A DNA stretch of 64,000 nucleotides from Pseudomonas sp. C2B4. GTDB lineage: Bacteria > Pseudomonadota > Gammaproteobacteria > Pseudomonadales > Pseudomonadaceae. Below, piece by piece: positions 1-8,037 of the stretch. Every line of letters begins with the position of its first letter. Position 1 is the first letter of the stretch. A program made the translations under genes and the position numbers. The DNA is taken from positions 62,001-126,000 of the forward strand of contig NZ_JABFMU010000004.1 in NCBI RefSeq assembly GCF_013359695.1, written 5' to 3'. A model generated the notes under the pieces. That model was not told where the DNA came from, did not search any database, and saw only the letters and a program-made list of their open reading frames with translations.

Positions 1-1
1 A

Positions 2-610
2 GTTTCGGTTACCGCGATGCGGGCATCCAGTGGAGTGGAGATTTATATAAGAACCCACAGCGTGAAGGATATGGCCACAGCACTGGGGCATACTAACTAT
101 AACGCTTCATTGCTAGCCAGTTACCTGCCAGAACCAATTCTTTCGTTTTTCCAATCCAGGTGGATTAGAATCTTTCAACGAGGCATCATCTGTGAGGCCA
201 TGAAAAACAGCCCTCGTCTCCTGGAAGCAACAAAATTTGAAACCATGTCAGAACTTCACGAGTTTCTCAAGAATCATGCCTTGCGTGACATTCCAGAATA
301 TTTAAAAAATCCAGAAATTCTTGAGCATTCGAGATCAGACAAGGCTTCCACAAAAAACAATCAGCGCATTTTAATCTCTATTGACGCCGGTGTTCTTACT
401 GCACTCATCTCTTTAAATGAGGCTGTAAAAAATGCAAAACACCAATCCAAAATCTGTTCAACGGCAATTTACTGGTCAAGATTTACAAATTTAGTCGTTA
501 GAGAAATTGAAGAAGGCTACAACAGCGACCTCCAAGCGTACCTGAGTATCGCACAGCATCACGCGAATCCGAAAAACATGGAGAGTCTAATCAATGAAAC
601 TTCCTCCTGA
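2..610 (+). CDS. Tyrosine recombinase, C-terminal part (5' end outside window)
   Basis: This is the end of a phage-integrase-family (tyrosine) recombinase whose start lies left of the window; the reading frame is open from base 2. The visible part holds the end of the catalytic domain: an arginine in TAMRASSGV, the LGHT box (H at about 25-30 residues in) and a downstream tyrosine in ASYLPEPI, the expected order for the R, H and Tyr nucleophile. A tail of about 150 residues follows, rich in charged residues. The stop overlaps the next gene by 17 bp, so the genes are translationally coupled. Order and overlap resemble tnpA of the Tn554 tnpABC module. The gene is AT-rich compared with the core genes at the other end of the window. 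Recombinase identity is well supported; the Tn554 comparison is inference. Confidence 0.85.
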   Translation, partial: VSVTAMRASSGVEIYIRTHSVKDMATALGHTNYNASLLASYLPEPILSFFQSRWIRIFQRGIICEAMKNSPRLLEATKFETMSELHEFLKNHALRDIPEYLKNPEILEHSRSDKASTKNNQRILISIDAGVLTALISLNEAVKNAKHQSKICSTAIYWSRFTNLVVREIEEGYNSDLQAYLSIAQHHANPKNMESLINETSS

Positions 611-2696
611 ACTCGACTTCCTATCCTCTATTTTCGTCGACCCCAAGGATTTCTATAGAAAGGCCTCATGGTTACTCAGTGAGTTTAGCGCTGCGGACTG
701 GGAATACACGTTTAATTATGACGAACCTAGATCAATAAATTGGAAAGTACTCCTTGACGATGGAAGCCTTCTCACCGAAGACAAAAACAAATTACTCTTA
801 GAAGGATTTAAATACTACCTAACTAGTTGTGCTGAAAACGTTTCTAGCGGCTTCAACCGCAACAATGAGATCAGAGGACAATGGCGATGCTTCCAAAGAT
901 CATGTCACATCATCGATTTCCTGCTAATACGAAGCAAACGTTATCAACTGGCCTCTTATGGTTTAGCAGGACTCACTACTGGAAACTTAATCGAGATTCT
1001 ACAAGCTATTGCTTCCTCGACCTCAGCTGCCGAGTCAGTTTATAACTGGAGTCATCGACTCAGCCTATTCTGTCTAAATTTGCTCGAGCGCACTGACAAA
1101 CATCTGATATTCAAAACCCTGAAAGAACACCCACATATCTCTCTAATAACCAGCGATCAATTGGATGACGACACGCTAGGACTCCCACAAGAATTAATCC
1201 CGAAAATAAGAGCCGCACTTTTCCTCAATAAGTTCTACTACAACAAGCTAAAAGATGGCCGTTTCCAACCAAATACCATATTGCTTTCCCAAGAGATCTA
1301 CCCCGAAACCATATATGGCAAAAGCCAGCCCAAGCCAGCAAAAAGCATTCTTTTCTTCAGCAACGACTTTGACCGCTTCACAAAAGAGTTCCGGAGCGTA
1401 TCGTTAACTACCGGCTCACATGAGAAAATTCGTGACGCTACATTTGCAACGTACCGCAGCTCACTTTATAGACTAGGAGTGCTGCATGAACTCTCTCTGC
1501 CCGCCCCTTGTGTAGAAGCCCTGATCGAATCAAAAAATTTTCTGCCTGACCTATCTGTTACAGGTCGATTCCGTTCTTTGCCGTCGGAGATGGTCTTCAT
1601 GGCTATCCGCCAAGCAATTGAGTTCCACCTCGACTATGGAGAACTATTAATCAAGGCATTCTGTCGAGTTGCACTCGAATGCCGAAAACGGAAAACCCCT
1701 CCGCAATCCCTGACAAACGATGAAGTACAGACTATGGTCGGGACAAAATTAAGAAACTTTGGCGTTAGATTGCTTTCTCTATCAATCCACGCTAAAAATG
1801 AAGGCACGCTATTTAGCACTTTTAAAGGGGAAAGAACAGATTACTTCCAGCAACTCAGAAGCAACTATGGACTTTATGAACTAATAGCGATCTACATAGG
1901 CGGTGTGCAGCTAACGACAGGGGTACTCATGGCGAGGCGAGTCAGTGAGTTGTGCCACCTCCACACCGCTAATTGCCTTGACGTCACCGAGCAGTGGCTC
2001 TTGTTCCGTAACGCAAAAAGTACACGTCATCTATTTGGATTTCGCCGTGAGGAAGCCCGCCCCATTGAGCCTATCGTTGCAGATATGGTCAAAACACTAA
2101 TACGAATGCAAAAAATACTTTGTCGTATTGGCTATATCGACAAGCTTCAAACTTTATTCTCCGTACCCGACTTCAGAGGCGGCCCAGCATTAAAGGAATG
2201 CACCGCTTATGTCTATAATCGTAACCTCGACATATTTTGCGATTATTTCGAAACCCCCCGCAATTCCGCCGGCGAGAGATATTACTTTCGACAACATCAA
2301 ATTCGACGTTTCTTCGCGATGCTATTTTTCTATTGCGGAAGCTTCTCCAAGCTAGAGACATTGCAATGGATGCTAGGGCATACCGATCCGATACACGTGT
2401 ATCGGTACATTACCGAGTCTACTGACGGTGCTGTTTTAGCCAGCGCTAAAGCACACTATGTTGCCGAACAGTTACATTACGGCGATGTCGAAAACTATCA
2501 GGCACTCGCCGACCTGCTTAAACAGCGTCACGGGAGCGATGACTTCAGCCTAATAGACACTGACGACCTGGAAGACCATATTCAAGATTTAGTTTCTGAG
2601 GGCTGGATCGAAATTGAGCCTGAGTTTTTTACCGACCATCAAAAAATAAAATTTAAAGTTGTTGCACGATTGATTAATACAAAGGTGACAGCATGA
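594..2696 (+). CDS. Large tyrosine recombinase (TnpB-like, 700 aa)
   Basis: A site-specific tyrosine recombinase of unusual length (700 aa against about 300-400 for XerC/D). The N-terminal 430 residues are not recognisable. The C-terminal third has the catalytic set: arginine in ARRVSELCHL, the H-x-x-R box in HQIRRFFAMLF, the LGHTDP histidine and the tyrosine in VYRYI. A further 80 residues follow. Its start overlaps the previous recombinase and its stop overlaps the next gene by 4 bp, giving an operon of stacked genes. Tn554 TnpB is also a long recombinase in the middle of such an operon. It probably takes part in insertion and excision of the island; which site it recognises cannot be read from the protein. 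Confidence 0.85.
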   Translation: MKLPPELDFLSSIFVDPKDFYRKASWLLSEFSAADWEYTFNYDEPRSINWKVLLDDGSLLTEDKNKLLLEGFKYYLTSCAENVSSGFNRNNEIRGQWRCFQRSCHIIDFLLIRSKRYQLASYGLAGLTTGNLIEILQAIASSTSAAESVYNWSHRLSLFCLNLLERTDKHLIFKTLKEHPHISLITSDQLDDDTLGLPQELIPKIRAALFLNKFYYNKLKDGRFQPNTILLSQEIYPETIYGKSQPKPAKSILFFSNDFDRFTKEFRSVSLTTGSHEKIRDATFATYRSSLYRLGVLHELSLPAPCVEALIESKNFLPDLSVTGRFRSLPSEMVFMAIRQAIEFHLDYGELLIKAFCRVALECRKRKTPPQSLTNDEVQTMVGTKLRNFGVRLLSLSIHAKNEGTLFSTFKGERTDYFQQLRSNYGLYELIAIYIGGVQLTTGVLMARRVSELCHLHTANCLDVTEQWLLFRNAKSTRHLFGFRREEARPIEPIVADMVKTLIRMQKILCRIGYIDKLQTLFSVPDFRGGPALKECTAYVYNRNLDIFCDYFETPRNSAGERYYFRQHQIRRFFAMLFFYCGSFSKLETLQWMLGHTDPIHVYRYITESTDGAVLASAKAHYVAEQLHYGDVENYQALADLLKQRHGSDDFSLIDTDDLEDHIQDLVSEGWIEIEPEFFTDHQKIKFKVVARLINTKVTA

Positions 2697-3316
2697 ATAA
2701 TTCCCCCCCACGAAGGACCCAAGGCATTAACAGTGTTAAAGCACTTCATTCTTTGCTGGTTAAAATCATCCAGCATCCTCAACAATTTATCGCGGAGATT
2801 GAATTACGGGAAGCCCTTAAGAGCCAAGGTAAATTCGCAGGGCTTCGGCATACTTTCTCACTCGACCACGGTGAACTTACTCAGACATCTCCAATGAGTT
2901 TAAACAGCCTCAAAGCCCACGCTGACAATACTATAGCTGGTGGTTTTAAGGCTCTCAACGACCTTCGCCTAAAAACTCTTGAGGCGCTGGAATTTGCCCA
3001 AAAACGACAGGAAAGAGCAAATAAAAGAACCAGGTCCGGGTTGAGCCTGATGGTCGAACAGCTAGAACAAGAGCTAGTAATGCAGCGACAGACAAATGTG
3101 ATATTACTTCGAGCAATGTCCGAAGCCATGACTCAATTCAAAAGTATTAGAGACGCATCAGATGACAACTTGAGGGCGAAACGCACCCAGGATGCTCTTA
3201 GTACTCTGCGAGCTATCGTGAGCATGAACACTCCGCCATTCAACCTCATCCCGGTTTACTCAGATGTACCGTTGTCCGTCGAGGTCGCCAACCTATCCGA
3301 TTTTCGGACGAGGTGA
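2693..3316 (+). CDS. Small helical protein of the recombinase operon (TnpC-like)
   Basis: A 207-aa protein with no catalytic motif that I recognise. Residues from about 85 to 165 are dominated by helical, charged sequence with long runs of E, Q, K, R and L (for example QERANKRTRSGLSLMVEQLE), which suggests a coiled coil. It starts inside the end of the 700-aa recombinase (ATGA-type overlap) and is followed 3 bp later by another recombinase, so it is expressed with them. Position and character match the accessory TnpC protein of Tn554-type elements, which helps set the orientation and efficiency of transposition. That role is inferred from position, not from residues. Confidence 0.6.
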   Translation: MNNSPPRRTQGINSVKALHSLLVKIIQHPQQFIAEIELREALKSQGKFAGLRHTFSLDHGELTQTSPMSLNSLKAHADNTIAGGFKALNDLRLKTLEALEFAQKRQERANKRTRSGLSLMVEQLEQELVMQRQTNVILLRAMSEAMTQFKSIRDASDDNLRAKRTQDALSTLRAIVSMNTPPFNLIPVYSDVPLSVEVANLSDFRTR

Positions 3317-3319
3317 AAC

Positions 3320-4777
3320 ATGAAAACAACCTCTCCTCGTAAACTTCATTCTCTATTAAGTCAATTCAAAACATTCAGCCATTTCTCCGTGGACAGGCTT
3401 AATACCAATAACACCGAAAACATGTCTTTTTTAATATGGCCAAACGGATCACCCTGCTTAATCGGTAATCTATGGATTTTGTCTTTGTTAAGCTCCAAAT
3501 GGCGAGCACAGCAAGGGCTCTCGCGCAGAGGAAAAAAAGGAGGATCAATGGGAGATTATGCCGCAAAAGTTAGTCAGCTTCTTAGAAGATGCTATAGAGA
3601 CGGTCTGGACCCTATCGAACTGAGTGATGCGAAATTTACTGATTACATTGATGAAATCAGGCAAGAAATATCAGATTTCAATCCATCTCAGCGCAAAAAA
3701 TCGGCCGCCACTGTCAATGCCGTTGGCAAAGTCTGGCTAGACTTTCTAAGCTTCGTTGGACAATTTTATGGAAACCCTACTTTTGTTTCTCTTGACGGAA
3801 CCATACGCGCGAGGACAGAGCATTACTTCACAGCGAACCGAAACAACAAAAAAATCGGAAGAACTTACATCACCCATCATTCTTTTGGCGAACCGCAAAG
3901 AGAACATCGCAGAAACCCTATCACCACAGATCAGGTCGCACTTCTGAAAGCAGCTATTCGGAAAGACCATGCGCCAACCTTCGTCAAGGTAAGACGAGGG
4001 TGTTTGATTGAATTACTGTGTGATACAGGAGCAAGGCGCTCTGAGATAGCTAATCTCAAAGTGGATGACGTACTAAGGGCACTTGAGATGGAACATCCTG
4101 TTTTGCGCTTAGATACCTTAAAGCAACGCGAGGGCGCAGAACGCTTTGTTCCGATGTTCTCACCAGCATTGAAAAAGCTAAAACAATACATTGACGTAGA
4201 GCGCCGTAAAGTTATGAGGAAAATTTACAAGGGAGGTAAAGACCATGGCTTTTTTTTCGTCTCAGCTACAACTGGCCAGCCTCTCACAAGCCCTGTTATA
4301 TCTAACGAAATTCGTTATTTGGGAAAACTTGCGGGAATTAGATCTCAAGTTTGCCCCCATATGTTTCGCCATGCGTTTATCACTAATCTTTTTATACGAT
4401 TGATTATGCGTCACGAATTGTCCAACGAGGACGACTTCCGTCGGGCTTTGCTAGATACCAAGACGTTCACTGCTGAAGTCATTAGTTGGACTGGCCATCT
4501 CGAACCACTGTCGGTCGAGTATTACATCAACCTCGCCTTCCGTGACCTGTCCAGCTACACACAAACAGTAAAATCTGTACACCTAGTTATGGCCATGGAT
4601 AAATATTTTTCGGAAGAAAATGAACTGCTCGTCATGCTTGAGGAAGGATTGTCCGTCGTTGAATATCGGCAGCAACTCACTAATTTACAGCAAATGGCGC
4701 TTAAGGACTTTGAGATTGCCCGTCAACGAGAATCTCTACTCGATAGAAAAGAGCCTCATGCGAATAGGCGCAAATAG
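3320..4777 (+). CDS. Tyrosine recombinase/integrase (485 aa)
   Basis: The third tyrosine recombinase of the operon. The catalytic domain spans about residues 195-420: arginine in TGARRSEIANLKVDD, H-x-x-R in HMFRHAFITNLF, the TGHLEP histidine and the nucleophile region VEYYINL. An N-terminal SAM-like core-binding part is plausible at residues 70-170. It starts 3 bp after the TnpC-like gene. Having three recombinases plus a small protein is one recombinase more than a Tn554 module. The gene is AT-rich. It is the last gene of the mobility operon, and a different class of genes starts after it. Confidence 0.85.
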   Translation: MKTTSPRKLHSLLSQFKTFSHFSVDRLNTNNTENMSFLIWPNGSPCLIGNLWILSLLSSKWRAQQGLSRRGKKGGSMGDYAAKVSQLLRRCYRDGLDPIELSDAKFTDYIDEIRQEISDFNPSQRKKSAATVNAVGKVWLDFLSFVGQFYGNPTFVSLDGTIRARTEHYFTANRNNKKIGRTYITHHSFGEPQREHRRNPITTDQVALLKAAIRKDHAPTFVKVRRGCLIELLCDTGARRSEIANLKVDDVLRALEMEHPVLRLDTLKQREGAERFVPMFSPALKKLKQYIDVERRKVMRKIYKGGKDHGFFFVSATTGQPLTSPVISNEIRYLGKLAGIRSQVCPHMFRHAFITNLFIRLIMRHELSNEDDFRRALLDTKTFTAEVISWTGHLEPLSVEYYINLAFRDLSSYTQTVKSVHLVMAMDKYFSEENELLVMLEEGLSVVEYRQQLTNLQQMALKDFEIARQRESLLDRKEPHANRRK

Positions 4778-4820
4778 CAATGTTCTAAGGAAAGCCGCGC
4801 TGTATGTCTCATTAATTTCC

Positions 4821-5267
4821 TTAAGGAGGACCTAAATGCTCTAAAGCGGAGAAGATCGTGGTCCTACGTTTCAAAAAATTTTGATCAGACGCGTGGGTTG
4901 TGTAGCTTTGGCCATCACCAACTCGAAAAACATGACCTAACTCACCGCCTCGAACGTCTTCAGCCAAATACAATTCCAATAATCGCCCAAGCATCCACTC
5001 CCCTTTGCCATTCATATAGCCCGGTGTAACCAGTTGGACCTGCTCCAACCAAAGTCGAGCCGAGCGTTGTTGTAGGAGCTGCTCGAAATGGGGCACGGTT
5101 GCAATCATCAGCATAGTGCACGCGACGTCTGAACCATCGTCCCGCGCAACCTGGACGTAAAACCAGGGCCAGATCGCTTCTTGCTCGACAAAGCTCCAAC
5201 TCCTCGTTAATTGGTTCCCAAGCGGTGTGCTTGGCCAGAGCTCTGCATGGCTATAGGTCGTGAACAT
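4821..5267 (-). CDS. Hypothetical protein next to an XRE regulator
   Basis: A 148-aa protein of no family that I recognise. It is rich in aromatic residues (WSFVEQEAIWPWFYVQVA) and has no signal peptide or membrane segment. A longer reading begins at a TTG at 5279; I prefer the ATG at 5267 because a purine-rich GGGGTG lies just upstream. It is divergent from the small XRE-type regulator at 5353, and the 85-bp gap between them holds a CTATAG palindrome, so the two are probably controlled together. Another CTATAG lies within its first codons (5251-5256). Function unknown. Confidence 0.55.
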   Translation of the reverse strand: MFTTYSHAELWPSTPLGNQLTRSWSFVEQEAIWPWFYVQVARDDGSDVACTMLMIATVPHFEQLLQQRSARLWLEQVQLVTPGYMNGKGEWMLGRLLELYLAEDVRGGELGHVFRVGDGQSYTTHASDQNFLKRRTTIFSALEHLGPP

Positions 5268-5292
5268 ATCGCACCCCAAAAAAAATGAACCC

Positions 5293-5313
5293 TATAGATT
5301 GTAGCTCTATAGT
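5293..5313. promoter_or_regulatory. CTATAG-N9-CTATAG candidate operator
   Basis: Two copies of the self-complementary hexamer CTATAG separated by 9 bp lie between the divergent genes 4821-5267 and 5353-5643. The centre-to-centre spacing is 15 bp. The layout resembles the paired TATAG boxes bound by the controller (C) proteins of restriction-modification systems, which are also small XRE proteins. The site is seen directly; its use by the adjacent XRE protein is inference. Confidence 0.5.
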
Positions 5314-5352
5314 GCGCACAAAGGCCTCATCGTTCCTTTTGCAGATACCAAA

Positions 5353-5643
5353 ATGGAACTCAACGAAGCTTTTGCGCGGTCCCTCCGACACATTCGTAAA
5401 AAAAGGGGTCTCACCCAAGAGGATTTTTCCACTCTCAGCAGTCGCACCTATCTCAGCTCGCTGGAGCGCGGACTGAAGAGTCCAACCATAGAAAAAATTG
5501 AGGAGCTTGCGAGCGTGATGCGTGTTCACCCGTTAACGCTTTTGACCGCCGCGTATCTGACGAAGGAAGGCATAACCGAGTACCCACTGCTTAGTGAACG
5601 GATTGAGAAAGAGCTAAAGCACCTCGACGTAGTGACATCCTAG
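5353..5643 (+). CDS. Small XRE-family HTH regulator
   Basis: A 96-aa protein made almost entirely of a Cro/C1-type helix-turn-helix (residues about 8-65): RHIRKKRGLTQEDFS, then the SSRTYLSSLERG recognition helix and SPTIEKIEELA. There is no ligand or dimerisation domain of any size. Length and layout resemble restriction-modification C proteins, but no methylase or restriction gene lies beside it. It is divergent from an unknown gene, and a CTATAG palindrome sits 40 bp upstream of its ATG, so autoregulation is likely. It could control the recombinase operon or the neighbouring small genes. Confidence 0.8.
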   Translation: MELNEAFARSLRHIRKKRGLTQEDFSTLSSRTYLSSLERGLKSPTIEKIEELASVMRVHPLTLLTAAYLTKEGITEYPLLSERIEKELKHLDVVTS

Positions 5644-5927
5644 TGTTCAGTCTGCCGCCGAGGTACTGCCGATGCTGCTCAAAAAAATAGGGGCGGATAC
5701 TTGTCCGGTGCAGCACTAGATGAAGTCCAACTTACCAAATCGGCATTCGGCTTTGCTGCCTGCTGTCAGGGGGGCACGAGAGCAGTGATGTGGGCATTCT
5801 CGCAAGCAAGCAATCAACGATTTCCAGACTTTTGTAATAACCTCGGTCTGCCACCAACCTTAGCGATTCAGCCTCGTTTTCTTCACGCGCCTGGCACGCC
5901 ATATTGCTCAGTTACCGTAATGTGTGC

Positions 5928-6161
5928 CTACCAGTCTTCAGTTGAAGAGCTAAAGACGGGACCGTATGTACCTATCCCCATTTTTTTAGCTTGCTCTTCA
6001 ATTCGGCCAGCTTGTAGAACATCGTGCTTAGTGGGAAAGTGCCGCAAGAGGAAATGAGCGTTTTGTCTAATGCGCTCGGGCACTTCTGTGTCACGAGCAA
6101 GCTCCGTCAAGAAAGCGTGAGTCTGTGCGACAGACCTGGTTCGTTCAAATGGCATCGTCAT
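5928..6161 (-). CDS. BPSL0761-family small protein
   Basis: A 77-aa protein that begins MTMPFERTRSVAQTHAFLTE and continues with a VPERIRQNAHFLLRHFPTK block. This pattern matches small proteins annotated as the BPSL0761 family in Pseudomonas and Burkholderia, whose function is unknown. GTGGAGG sits 5 bp before the ATG, a strong ribosome binding site. It stands alone between the XRE gene and the Sir2 gene. The upstream region holds a CTATA palindrome and an array of 11-bp repeats. A longer open frame on the other strand (5701-6057) has no recognisable protein character. Confidence 0.65.
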   Translation of the reverse strand: MTMPFERTRSVAQTHAFLTELARDTEVPERIRQNAHFLLRHFPTKHDVLQAGRIEEQAKKMGIGTYGPVFSSSTEDW

Positions 6162-6215
6162 TTAAGCCTCCACACGTTGAGATCGTCAGTCCAATTCACG
6201 GCGATCGGGATCGGT

Positions 6216-6230
6216 CCTATATTTTATAGG
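6216..6230. promoter_or_regulatory. CCTATA-TTT-TATAGG palindrome
   Basis: A perfect 6-bp inverted repeat with a 3-bp centre, 55 bp upstream of the start of the BPSL0761-family gene. It carries the same CTATA core as the sites at 5293-5313 and 6363-6406, so it may be bound by the same regulator or may overlap a -10 element. Confidence 0.35.
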
Positions 6231-6362
6231 TCTAATCCAGCTGCGGAAGTTTCTACAGTCCGCCGTTTTCCCAGGATGGGGAGAAGCAAGAAACAATGTG
6301 GTCGTAGATAAAAAACTCGTAAACACCTGCACCTAGCCAAAGCACACCCTGGCATCCTGTCA

Positions 6363-6406
6363 CTCTATAATCGCTCTATAATCGCTCTATAATTCCCTAT
6401 AAACCC
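6363..6406. repeat. Four 11-bp direct repeats (CTCTATAATCG)
   Basis: Within the 344-bp gene-free gap 6162-6505, the unit CTCTATAATCG occurs twice exactly (6363-6373, 6374-6384), then as CTCTATAATTC (6385-6395) and CCTATAAACCC (6396-6406). A period of 11 bp places the units on one face of the helix, as for protein-binding iterons. No replication gene is nearby, so a regulator array is more likely than an origin. The rest of the gap shows only the palindrome at 6216-6230. Confidence 0.6.
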
Positions 6407-6505
6407 GTTTTCGTAAGCGTCCGCCAATACACCTCTGACACCCGTTGCGGCCTATTGGGCAGATCAGAAATGCGTGCTCAACACGTAGCTTCAAAGCTCA
6501 AGTCC

Positions 6506-7273
6506 TCAGGACTTCCCCACCGCTATCCTCTCGAGCAGCATCGGCAGTACTTCGGCGGCAGCCCCGATCAGCATGAACTCCTTCTGCTCACCCATTGCGA
6601 CGTCAGCCTTATTCACATGAATTACTGAAGCACCAGATGCCAACGCAAGGTCGGGAAGACCCGCCGCAGGCATGACGATCCCAGAGGTGCCGACGGAGAT
6701 CAGCAGATCACAATCCTTCACAAGGTGGACTGCGGCCTTCCAAGCCTGGGGCGGCAAATCCTCTCCGTACCAGACCACCGCAGGGCGCATTTTGCCGTTA
6801 CAACGCTGACATCGAGGAGGCTCGAACAGAGCACCTTCGTCTGGTATTGCTGAATAATCTGGTGGCAAAACTGCGAGCCGATGGCAGGCGTAGCATTTGG
6901 GCATTTCCAAACTGCCATGCAAATGCACCACATTTAACGAGCCTGCTCGCTCATGGAGGTCATCAATATTCTGGGTGATAACAGAAACCTGGCGCAGTGA
7001 GTTAGCAATGCGAGGTATCACAAGATGTGCGGCATTTGGCTCTGCTTGAGCGACTCGGAGCCGCCGCCACAGATACCATCCCCATACCAATGCAGGGTTC
7101 TTTCGAAAGGCTTTGGCCGTCTCTAAATCCCTCGGATCGTAACCTGTCCAGATTCCAGAAAGCTTTTCGCGATACGTGGGGATACCACTATCGGCGGAGA
7201 TACCCGCCCCAGTGAAAAAGACCACCTTTTTAGCGTTCTGCAGTACGTCTACCGCTTGCTCTATGTCAGTCAT
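6506..7273 (-). CDS. Sir2-family NAD-dependent deacylase
   Basis: A 255-aa sirtuin. The NAD-binding GAGISADSGIPTYRE box is at residues about 21-35, NIDDLHERAG at about 100-110, and the catalytic histidine in VVHLHGS follows. Two Cys pairs (CYAC and CQRC) form the zinc ribbon. Length and zinc site match metabolic deacylases of the CobB type rather than the divergent Sir2 domains of Thoeris or DSR effectors. The reaction is NAD-dependent removal of acyl groups from lysine. It stands alone and is divergent from the HAD gene at 7501. The ATG is preceded by GGAGAAG at a somewhat long distance. In this island its target is unknown. Confidence 0.85.
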   Translation of the reverse strand: MTDIEQAVDVLQNAKKVVFFTGAGISADSGIPTYREKLSGIWTGYDPRDLETAKAFRKNPALVWGWYLWRRLRVAQAEPNAAHLVIPRIANSLRQVSVITQNIDDLHERAGSLNVVHLHGSLEMPKCYACHRLAVLPPDYSAIPDEGALFEPPRCQRCNGKMRPAVVWYGEDLPPQAWKAAVHLVKDCDLLISVGTSGIVMPAAGLPDLALASGASVIHVNKADVAMGEQKEFMLIGAAAEVLPMLLERIAVGKS

Positions 7274-7500
7274 AGTACGAATCTTCTCCTACCTTACCGC
7301 TTTGCGTTTCAGGAAGATGTCGTGGAGCATTATTAAACTTATGGCACGGTTCCTAAGCTTTTTGTAGATACCCTAACTAATATGCTTTGGGCATATTTTG
7401 CTCCCGCGAAAACACTGGAGAAGGCAACGTGAGCGGAGAACACGCTCTGGCCAATCGCCCCCAAGTTGTTTGGTGAGGGCCATACACAGAAGAAAACGCA

Positions 7501-8013
7501 GTGCAGAAGAATACGCATACCCTTTTCCTTGATTTTGACGGCGTTCTACACCCTGACGCCGTCTACTTGTCTCGCCAAGGGCCGACACTGCAGGCTGAAG
7601 GTGCGCTTTTCATTTGGGCGCCGATTCTTGCCAATATTCTCGACGATTTTCCGATGATCTCGTTAGTCTTGAGCACCAGTTGGGTTCGCCATCTTGGCTA
7701 TAAGCGAGTGCTTGGCTACCTACCTCTCGAGCTGCGAGAGCGAGTTATCGGTGCCACGTGGCACAGTTCAATGGCCAAAGGATGGCTGGATGAAAACCAA
7801 TGGGACGGAAAGACAAGATACGACCAGATCTGCCGCTACGCTGCCCGCTCACAGCTTACGCACTGGATCGCCCTTGATGACGACGTACAAGGATGGGCAG
7901 AGAGCTCAGCGCAACATCTAATCGCATGCGCCCCCGACCTCGGACTCAGTTCCGTCCAGACCCAAAAAGAACTTCAAAGACGCCTTGGGGATATTTGCGC
8001 ACTACAAGGGTAA
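7501..8013 (+). CDS. HAD-fold protein (Swiss-Army-Knife RNA repair type)
   Basis: A 170-aa HAD-superfamily protein. Motif I is FLDFDGVLHP at residues 9-18, with the nucleophile and general acid in DFD. A Ser/Thr motif lies in LVLSTSW, and the acidic motif IALDDDVQGW is near residue 125. This compact form resembles the HAD domain named in Swiss-Army-Knife RNA repair proteins, where it would act as a phosphatase, but here it stands alone. The start is GTG. It is followed after 24 bp by the 3' end of the convergent hrpB. Phosphatase activity is likely; the substrate is unknown. Confidence 0.7.
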   Translation: MQKNTHTLFLDFDGVLHPDAVYLSRQGPTLQAEGALFIWAPILANILDDFPMISLVLSTSWVRHLGYKRVLGYLPLELRERVIGATWHSSMAKGWLDENQWDGKTRYDQICRYAARSQLTHWIALDDDVQGWAESSAQHLIACAPDLGLSSVQTQKELQRRLGDICALQG

Positions 8014-8037
8014 CCAGCAGGCCGGGCGAATTGAGTG

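Noticed and set aside
5353..5643. Restriction-modification controller with adjacent R-M genes
   Set aside because: The protein resembles C proteins, but no methyltransferase or endonuclease gene is next to it.
5701..6057. 118-codon plus-strand frame
   Set aside because: It overlaps the BPSL0761-family gene, has no ribosome binding site and has no protein-like pattern.
6363..6406. Iterons of a plasmid-type replication origin
   Set aside because: Only four short units and no replication initiator gene within reach; regulator binding is simpler.
6506..7273. Sir2 protein as a Thoeris or DSR-type defence effector
   Set aside because: It has the zinc-ribbon cysteines and compact length of metabolic deacylases and no TIR or pAgo partner nearby.
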